Assembly (NCBI GenBank): GCA_031761405.1
Contig: JASEVX010000003.1
Location: 142,360,700 to 142,424,699 of the forward strand
Length of the DNA: 64,000 nucleotides
From: Serripes groenlandicus
Lineage: Eukaryota > Mollusca > Bivalvia > Cardiida > Cardiidae
Direction of reading: 5' to 3'
Shown piece by piece: positions 60,101-64,000 of the stretch. The position numbers were made by a program, and so were the translations under genes. The notes beneath the pieces were generated by a model. The model was not told the origin of the DNA. It did no database searches and saw nothing but the letters and a program-made list of their open reading frames with translations. How positions within the stretch are numbered: the stretch's first letter is position 1; every line of letters starts with the position of its first letter.

Positions 60101-63100
60101 GTAAACATTATAAGAAGAATTAACATGTCCGTAATAAAATCTTACTGGTCTTTAATGTTAAATTGACATAAAACCACTTCTATTATTTTTTTACAAACGT
60201 TGCATTGAAGTCTTTAACACGAAGACGGACAGTGAAGTATCTAGTAAGACTGCTGGCCCGACTCTTCACTATTCACTCAGACAGCAAGACTTCAATCTAT
60301 CGTTTGACCCAGCTCTAAAATATATCTTCTCTATACAGCCCAGACCTGGTATGGAGGACAGCACGAGAAATTTCCGTCTGAAAGTGTTGACACAGCAGGA
60401 CGTAGAAAGATCAAGAGCACGTGATATGTATGCCATTGAAATCGAGGTTGACGGGATCCTCGTCAGTATGGACGTCCGCAGCGTTACCGTCAATGGAAAC
60501 GAGGCTAACCTGCCGTTCGTATCGGAGGCCGTGTATATCACACAGGCAACGTCCCTGTTCAAAATGGTTAAAGTGTTTGGGATGACGATTCTATATGATG
60601 GGGATCAGAGGTTATACGTCACGGCCCAACCTTTCTATGATAACAAGGTAAGTTATTTCTTAGAGCAACGTGACGAGAAAACCGACCTAATACGGATGAC
60701 ATTAAAAGTTTGCATAGCATTCTTTAGAACATACTAGTTTATCTTGTGACCACTCACCATACTGGGCACGAGTACTGATTGAAACCGCCACTGTGGTTTA
60801 GCGATTAGAGCGAACGCCTCGAGAGCGGGAGACCCGGATTCGGTCCCAAGCAAAGTCACACCAAAGCCTTTTCAAATGGCTTCCCTCTTGTCACACGAGG
60901 TTGCGGGGATAGCATTACGTCTGATGAGAACGTGTCAGAATAAATGTAACAGAAGTACTGGTAATTTCCCGAAGAAATGAAGTGTTATTATTTTTATTAC
61001 TGAATTACTGTTGAAAGCGGCGTAAAACAACTGGTTGATCTTCAGTCAGACGACATCGAGAGTGACAATGATTACTTATTAAAAGATGCGCCACAATTAA
61101 TGCATTAGTAATACGTTTAAGCTAAAGGTAAAAATACTTCTTGGACTGATTAACCCCCTTGTGAGTTACCGGCTTAAACGATAGTTTAAAATTACAGAAA
61201 ACGGATGATTGGCTTAGTACGAGAAGTCCCCCTTTCTACAATTATATATCGTCCAATATTATTGGACTTTATCCAAACAGATGACTCTTGTGTTCTCGCT
61301 AAAAGGTTAATTAGTTTTTTTATAACTTACAGTTGATTGGTATGTGCGGAACGTTTAACTATAGAAGTGATGATGAATTCTACACGCCCAACAACATAGA
61401 AGAGTCACAGGTCCTCAACTTTGTTAAGGCTTACACCGACTCCACATGCAAGAGGACGCTCAGTGGATATACGAGTATATGTGAAACACAGACTGCACTG
61501 GTAAGTGTAAAAGAGTCCATCTCCAGGGAAACCAAACTCAGCGTATTTATGTCAAGTGTAGATAAATATGTGCCCACACATCAATGCATTCTTATCAACA
61601 AAGACACTATCGGTCAGACGTTTCTTGAGAACGTCCAGTTACTTAATTGCGAATACTTTGTGAACGTGCAGGTTGATCTGGATGGTATTGTTTGCTTAGA
61701 GCGCCACTCATTTGGACTAATGTATGCTAGTTTGAACATTTGAACAATTGCATCCTTTACTCGCCTCTTATCGCATATACAATACGACGCTTTTCACCTT
61801 AAATTAACCAATAGATACTCAGCAAGTTTCTCATTCAAAGGGAATAACCTTTATATGGTATATAATATATATGTTCTTGATTAACTGTCAGTATATGGTT
61901 ATCTCCCTTTGACTTTAAGGCTTATTTGACCATTTTTCCCAATAAGATACATTTATCTATTAATAACCTTATATGCGTTACTTTCACAGTCTAACCATGC
62001 CGAGGTCATATGTGCCCATATCCTAGAAGAAAGCTTCCTTGATAAATGTCGAGGTATCTTTGACCCGATGCCGTACTATCAGCTCTGTTTGGAAGATGTG
62101 TGTCGGGCCAAGGACAACATGGATTTTAAACCTATGTGTGTGATCACGGCGGCTTTAGCTAGAGAGTGTTATATCTACGGGGCTGGAATACAGTGGAATA
62201 CGTATGGCGACCTTAAGATACAGTGTGGTAAGTTGATACTCGTTTTGAGAAGTTTTTTAAAGTCATCTGTACCATGGAATGTGATTTCAAATGTGTTAAT
62301 CATAGTCATTAGTATTGTTTTTGATTTGCTTAAAGTTTTGTTCATATTTTTGTATTGATAAAGTACGATGAGCTGTTATATTTCACTAGAAACGATTGGT
62401 TATAAACCACTGCTCAGATACGGATGACATTTGACACATTTGCAGCAGACGACGTTTTTTTCTTCTTTTAATTGATATTTTCAATATTGTATCAAAATAA
62501 ACTTCCAATTTTCTAGATTCTGATTCTATTTTGCATTGATATCTTCAATCAATCGAATCTAGAAATGGTTGAAAAATAGATATTATAACTTGTGCATAAG
62601 CATAGTTTCACCAGAGACCTAACGGCCCGGTTATATGTCATGGAGACTGTACCTTAAATTATCTTCCGACAAAACACTTGACGAAATGTCCTGCTAACAA
62701 TACATTTGTAAATTTAAACGATGCCAAACTGCAGAGGCAATAAGACACCACATCGTCAGACGAAGCTCTTTTTTAAGTTAACTATATCTCAAAACGTTTT
62801 ATTGCAGGCCGCGGTATCGATCCCCGGCCGGGTCATGTCAAAGACTGAACATGTTAGTAATGGCTACCGCTCTTTGGTGCTCAAGAGTGTGATGTAAGTC
62901 ACGACTCACTGACTGGTGTCAGGAAAATATGGACAAGTAGTATTGGTAACCTACCCAGGAAACGCAGTGATATAATTAGACAAATGTTGAAAGTGGTGTA
63001 AAACATAATTCGAACAAATATTCTATTGTCCTTTATAACACTTTTTAAAAACTGTTTTCTTTTAACTAGGTCAATACACAGAGTGCCCTGGCCTTATAGG

Positions 63101-63340
63101 GACAGTATACACCGAACAAGCCGAGATTTGCGACAGTAAATGTCACGATCTGTCTATTAGCGATGCTTTCTGTGACAACGATATCACAGTGGCTGGATGC
63201 GAGTGTACCAATGACCAGTACATGGACTACAACAACATGTGTGTGGATAAGGACATGTGTCCTTGTATTGATGAGTACGAACCAGACAGCGAGGTTACCT
63301 ATCCCCCGGGATCAACACTGGACAGGACGTGTGATTTATG
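41924..63340 (+). CDS. SCO-spondin-like secreted VWD/C8/TIL protein, 5' part (17 exons), continues past the window
   Basis: Exon ends are 41924-41997, 43703-43882, 46816-46886, 47692-47796, 48878-49027, 50205-50404, 51501-51621, 54335-54496, 55778-55863, 56629-56742, 57737-57896, 58526-58769, 59380-59527, 60339-60647, 61333-61500, 61990-62227 and 63070-63340. All are GT-AG and phase-consistent, encoding the first 933 residues. Domain order: signal peptide (1-23), EMI-like module (about 25-108), EGF (109-141), CC/WG cysteine module (about 150-190), VWD1 (about 205-383), C8 (384-474), TIL (477-540), VWD2 (about 570-745), C8 (765-843), TIL (845-905). EMI, then a CC...SWG module, then repeated VWD-C8-TIL is the N-terminal plan I know from SCO-spondin. 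The EGF between EMI and the CC/WG module is an addition. Hemolectin and gel-forming mucins share VWD-C8-TIL but not this N-terminus. A secreted multimerising glycoprotein is inferred. The last exon ends in phase 2, so more follows. Confidence 0.88.
42570..42760 (+). mobile_element. tRNA-derived SINE, diverged
   Basis: The head has CCTAGCACGAATGGTTAGCG and AGAGTTGATCCCCGC. The body is degraded to CGCGATATAATGTTGAAAAT near the end. Confidence 0.5.
43310..43618. mobile_element. MITE-A copy, composite
   Basis: CTCCCCTCATACGACAATTC at the left, an internal second terminus-like arm near 43415 (CTTTCTGAAGACTCTGCAGC), and TATGTAGGAAATGGCTAA at the right. It appears to be two copies merged, ending about 85 bp before exon 2. 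Confidence 0.6.
43703..43882 (+). CDS. exon 2: N-terminal part of EMI-like module
   Basis: The acceptor is CTCTCTCTCACGTTTCAG and the donor ACCA|GTAAGT. The exon is symmetric 2-2 with 59 codons. It reads HICPVTEVYYNPLEDLC and ends EDGRMCIFN. The Cys positions and the CIFN end lead into the CCPGW of exon 3, as in EMI modules. Confidence 0.85.
43995..45400. other. intron 2 sequence, no gene seen
   Basis: AT-rich. It includes a 31-bp tandem repeat (GTTGAATATATCATCATATT..., 44985-45050, about two copies) and a (TA)n run at 45146-45173. Open frames at 43890-44081 and 44427-44687 lack domains and splice context. Confidence 0.5.
45653..45997 (-). mobile_element. LINE fragment: ORF2 C-terminal zinc-finger region
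   Basis: The minus frame of 114 codons has FRCGVAPLRIETGRYEGLP followed by CPFCNLVEDEMHVLMDC (C-x2-C-x8-H-x4-C). This is the zinc-binding tail found after the reverse transcriptase in many non-LTR retrotransposons. The reverse transcriptase itself is absent, so it is a 5'-truncated relic in intron 2. The AT-rich 3' tail extends to about 45400. Confidence 0.78.
46040..46240. mobile_element. MITE-A copy
   Basis: AACCATTTTCCCAACTGCAA at the left, the core AAATTGCTCAAAATGAGCAATT, and a right arm CATCTGCTGCAGAGGCATTC without a clear terminus. Confidence 0.6.
46468..46717. mobile_element. MITE-B copy
   Basis: TTATGGACTCTGCGAAATGT, ATTCCTGAAACAGAAAACTC and the right end TTGCTGGACGGCTCAAAT. The left end is truncated. 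Confidence 0.7.
46816..46886 (+). CDS. exon 3: end of EMI-like module
   Basis: The acceptor is TACCGTTATACAG and the donor GATC|GTAAGT. It is only 71 nt, phase 2 in and phase 1 out, which bridges exons 2 and 4 exactly. It reads KMEREVDTCCPGWSGSIADG then CPD. CCPGWSG is the hallmark EMI ending. Confidence 0.87.
47405..47664. mobile_element. MITE-B copy adjoining exon 4
   Basis: GGAGAAAACCAATATTATGG at the left and TTCTCGTGGAACGGCTCATAT at the right. It ends 27 bp before the EGF exon, inside the zone expected to hold the branch point and polypyrimidine tract. Confidence 0.8.
47692..47796 (+). CDS. exon 4: EGF-like domain
   Basis: The acceptor is TTTTGTTTCTGTAG and the donor GGAG|GTAAGA. The exon is symmetric 1-1 with one complete EGF: ECQRPCMNGATC, CECVPGYLGPTC. 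There is no calcium-binding DxNE start. The symmetric phase would allow insertion or skipping without changing frame. Confidence 0.92.
47863..48044. mobile_element. MITE-A copy, diverged
   Basis: TTAAACTCTTTCCCACATAC at the left and TATTTGAAAGGGTTGAA at the right. Confidence 0.6.
48878..49027 (+). CDS. exon 5: CC/WG cysteine module
   Basis: The acceptor is ACTCTGTTTTCTAG and the donor ATAG|GTAAGC. The exon is symmetric 1-1. It reads QYCFAHCNGD ... EECCDVDGSRSWGSTGDC and NRC. CC followed by WG and C-x2-C resembles both TB domains and the segment between EMI and first VWD of SCO-spondin. The latter fits the neighbourhood better. Confidence 0.85.
49050..49280. mobile_element. MITE-A copy
   Basis: GAGACTTTTTCTGGCGTCTC at the left and TATATGGGAAAGGGTTTAA at the right. 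Starts about 25 bp after the exon 5 donor. Confidence 0.6.
50205..50404 (+). CDS. exon 6: start of VWD1
   Basis: The acceptor is CCTTTACCCGACACAG and the donor AAG|GTAAAC. It reads CMNAGTDYYRSFDGQEFTFG then GRCTYILARA and HCDRYSTCKK. This is the first beta-hairpin of a VWD domain; the common GDPHY is GTDYY here. Confidence 0.93.
50412..50607. mobile_element. MITE-A copy
   Basis: CTTTAACACTTACAACAAAT at the left and TACATGTGGGAAATGGTTAT at the right. It begins only 7 bp after the exon 6 donor, so the donor's downstream context is nearly MITE-derived. Confidence 0.65.
50640..50996 (+). mobile_element. LINE fragment: reverse-transcriptase C-terminal region
   Basis: The frame reads SFVGATLSYGCEITGFSKSK, IERVHLKFLNQMLHVKQST and GIYGEIGRYPLYIVRYYRI. 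These blocks follow the reverse transcriptase in non-LTR elements and precede the zinc-finger tail seen at 45653-45997, perhaps from the same family. The fragment is truncated at both ends, lies in intron 6 and is on the gene's strand. Confidence 0.75.
51237..51460. mobile_element. MITE-A copy
   Basis: ACCCTTTTACACATACAACA at the left and AAAGTGGGAAAGGGTTAG at the right, about 40 bp before exon 7. Confidence 0.65.
51501..51621 (+). CDS. exon 7: VWD1 middle
   Basis: The acceptor is ATTAAATTACAG and the donor AGCA|GTGAGT, phase 0 in and phase 1 out. It reads KISISYGNAVNAVEMYDNIV, then VDGVEQTINIG, the central VWD strands. Confidence 0.88.
52245..52480. mobile_element. MITE-A copy, strongly diverged
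   Basis: GAAATTGTTCAAAAAGAGCA core and a TGCAGATGCTTCACAATGCG arm. Termini are degraded. Confidence 0.4.
52925..53830. repeat. three degenerate ~235-bp tandem copies, interrupted by a MITE-B
   Basis: Blocks such as GAACTGTTGC, CTATGT and CTCTATACTACT...GGTGATGAC recur at about 53065, 53300 and 53730. The extra distance between the second and third is explained by the MITE-B at 53413-53598. It lies within intron 7. Confidence 0.65.
53413..53598. mobile_element. MITE-B copy, internally deleted
   Basis: ATATGAGCCGTTCCACTAAA at the left and TCTCGTGGGACGGCTCATAT at the right. At 186 bp it is shorter than the usual 235-260 bp. Confidence 0.8.
54335..54496 (+). CDS. exon 8: VWD1 core with GLCGNFN
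   Basis: The acceptor is CATCCTTTTCAG and the donor AATG|GTGAGT, symmetric 1-1. It reads VTVNRLGDYYTVDMKGSYC ... REHNYILDGLCGNFNDQTN. GLCGNFN is the canonical VWD signature. Confidence 0.95.
54603..54835. mobile_element. MITE-A copy
   Basis: TTAACTCTTTCGCTCATACA to ATGTGAGAAAGGGTTAA (233 bp), with core palindrome AAATTGCTCATGATGAGCAATTT. Confidence 0.8.
55778..55863 (+). CDS. exon 9: VWD1 end
   Basis: The acceptor is TACTCTTAATACAG. It reads EYKMESGVIANNPAIFGNSF then AVTTDNQV. Two phase-0 donors are possible (GTAGTA at 55861, GTAAGT at 55864); the consensus GTAAGT was chosen, adding one Val. Confidence 0.82.
56629..56742 (+). CDS. exon 10: C8 domain, first half
   Basis: The acceptor follows a (GTATTT)4 run ending TTTACAG; the donor is TAT|GTAAGT. 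It reads CTPAGMSPNYC, then NACSYLNSAIFRDCQGY with the expected C8 cysteines. Confidence 0.92.
56891..57088. mobile_element. MITE-A copy, diverged
   Basis: TTAACCCTTTCCTACATATA at the left; the right arm AAGTCGTCAGCTGCAAATGT is degraded. Confidence 0.6.
57737..57896 (+). CDS. exon 11: C8 domain, second half
   Basis: The acceptor is ATTGACAG and the donor TGCC|GTGAGT, phase 0 in and phase 1 out. It reads VDVVKLFKSCVNSYC, then LLGAQCACEGVDVAWRTPYL and C. The WR before the last Cys is typical of C8. Confidence 0.92.
58526..58769 (+). CDS. exon 12: TIL domain 1
   Basis: The acceptor is CAATTCGATTTCAG and the donor CCTTG|GTAATA, phase 1 in and phase 2 out. It reads KTCDAGFEYRTGQPSCYKTC, VSGCFCPEGMYLNENHTC and HECKCKL, the cysteine pattern of trypsin-inhibitor-like domains. 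Confidence 0.94.
59380..59527 (+). CDS. exon 13: post-TIL Cys segment and start of VWD2
   Basis: The acceptor is CATATTTACAG and the donor CAA|GTAAAG. It reads TCTYGQWVCENDPCPATCSV, then GFQHVNTFDGELYSFDPPSR, the opening of VWD2 with Cys in RGCSF. Its donor and the next acceptor are both phase 0. Confidence 0.92.
60339..60647 (+). CDS. exon 14: VWD2 centre
   Basis: The acceptor is ATCTTCTCTATACAG and the donor AAG|GTAAGT, with 103 codons. It includes NFRLKVLTQQDVERSRARDM and the strand VRSVTVNGNEANLPF. It lacks the usual Cys before these strands, so VWD2 looks simplified. Confidence 0.9.
60785..61032 (+). mobile_element. tRNA-derived SINE
   Basis: Head GTGGTTTAGCGATTAGAGCG ... CCCGGATTCGGTCCCAAG, then body blocks CGAGGTTGCGGGGATAGCAT, GTACTGGTAATTTCCCGAAG and tail TTGAAAGCGGCGTAAAACAA. 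Confidence 0.65.
61333..61500 (+). CDS. exon 15: VWD2 end with GMCGTFN
   Basis: The acceptor is TTATAACTTACAG and the donor CTG|GTAAGT, symmetric 0-0. It reads LIGMCGTFNYRSDDEFYTPN, the second VWD signature, then YTSICETQTAL. Confidence 0.93.
61836..61911. mobile_element. short MITE, 76 bp
   Basis: CAAAGGGAATAACC and GGTTATCTCCCTTTG are near-perfect terminal inverted repeats around an AT-rich centre. The terminal AAAGGGAGATAAC motif is, from memory, frequent in mollusc genomes. Confidence 0.6.
61990..62227 (+). CDS. exon 16: C8 domain 2
   Basis: The acceptor is CGTTACTTTCACAG and the donor TGTG|GTAAGT, phase 0 in and phase 1 out. It reads EVICAHILEESFLDKCRGIF, LCLEDVCRA and ARECYIYGAGIQWNTYGDLK, with C8 cysteines in order. 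Confidence 0.93.
62800..63015 (+). mobile_element. SINE fragment
   Basis: Retains GGTATCGATCCCCGGCCGGG (B-box side of the head), ACTGACTGGTGTCAGGA, GGTAACCTACCCAGGAAACG and AAATGTTGAAAGTGGTGTAA. It lies in intron 16, ending about 55 bp before exon 17. Confidence 0.65.
63070..63340 (+). CDS. exon 17: TIL domain 2, last exon in window
   Basis: The acceptor is CTTTTAACTAG and the donor TTATG|GTGCGT (phase 2, like exon 12). It reads QYTECPGLIGTVYTEQAEIC, VAGCECTNDQYMDYNNMC and DKDMCPC. By analogy with exons 12 and 13, the next exon should start with a Cys segment and VWD3. Confidence 0.9.
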
Positions 63341-64000
63341 GTGCGTTTATTTCAGTAATAGGTCCAAATATACGTATGAGCCATGACCTTGTGCAAAAAA
63401 GCCATTTTTTTCTCGCATAAACTGTGCTTATGATGACAGTCTAAACATGTATGCAGTAAAAGCAAAACATTAAACATAACGCTGCATCACCTTTTCATCA
63501 AATAATGGATTTATAAAGATTAATTTTGTGAGGTCAGGTCTCACAGGTCATATTCTTCTGAAACATTACACTATAAATTGGGATATATTTGAGCAACTCC
63601 ACACGAAAACCGACAGCCTTGAATTTGATAGCGAAAACGTTAAAAAAGTAAAAGCCACTGATGTACAAAAAGTGTTCGTTCAAAACCGTACTTCATGTTT
63701 TTATCAAATATAAACTAGTGGTGAACGTCTGTGTTAGACGTCAAACAACGTCAACATGTACGTTGATGCAATTAAAGCTACGTTTAAAGTAATATCATAC
63801 CTTTGGATAACAAATTAAATACCGTAATCACTAATGCAAGACATGCCATTCTCCCGTTTGGAAACTATTCAATGATCAGTGGAAATATGTGCCATACATT
63901 TAATAGGAACATGTTGAAATATGCATATTTGCAACCATATAAATTGTGTCTAAATAGATTTGAACCAAGTGTTTTACACATTTTAAAACTCTATTTAACT
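63341..64000. other. intron 17 start, no exon seen
   Basis: AT-rich sequence with no frame carrying the expected VWD3 residues. The gene continues to the right. Confidence 0.55.

Overview
This window is invertebrate nuclear DNA. It is AT-rich, has small exons in long introns (all junctions GT-AG), dense short non-autonomous transposons and several minisatellite arrays. The gene families (SCO-spondin-like VWD/C8/TIL protein, ShKT-LU-VWA secreted protein, P2X7-C-domain protein, claudin-like tetraspan protein) and the tRNA-derived SINEs suggest a marine or freshwater bivalve mollusc. That placement is inference from recognised families, not from a search.

Layout. (1) 2715-15224, plus strand: the 3' part of a secreted protein gene whose six exons encode an ShKT domain, a complete 10-cysteine Ly6/uPAR (LU) domain split over three exons, a Thr/Pro linker and a C-terminal VWA domain. 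All intron phases agree and the stop is at 15222-15224. (2) 16146-17490: a 50/53-bp minisatellite. (3) 18222-21260, plus strand: a broken P2X7-C-domain gene with two inferred frameshifts and an in-frame TGA. (4) 21416-24147, minus strand: a complete three-coding-exon claudin/PMP22-like gene (244 codons) with a separate 5' UTR exon. (5) 24763-27344: a 41-bp satellite with higher-order structure. (6) About 23031-29803 and 31226-37665: two copies of one segment on either side of a 200-N assembly gap. The second copy carries only the first coding exon of the claudin-like gene. (7) 38711-40615: a 42-bp minisatellite. (8) 41924-63340, plus strand: the 5' end of a large SCO-spondin-like gene. Its 17 exons encode a signal peptide, an EMI-like module, an EGF, a CC/WG cysteine module, then VWD-C8-TIL-VWD-C8-TIL, and it continues beyond the right edge.

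The spaces between exons are filled mainly by three palindromic MITE-like families and tRNA-derived SINEs. MITE-A has CCCTTTCCC ends bounded by TTAA, as expected of piggyBac-type elements. MITE-B ends in ATATGAGCCGTTCCACGAG. MITE-C ends in ATTCCACCAAC. Two LINE fragments are also present.

The genes do not form a pathway or operon; three of the four encode extracellular or membrane proteins. I found no clearly new biological system. The most informative items are the domain architectures of the two secreted proteins, the duplicated block at the assembly gap with opposite tandem-repeat expansions in its copies, and the P2X7-C relic.
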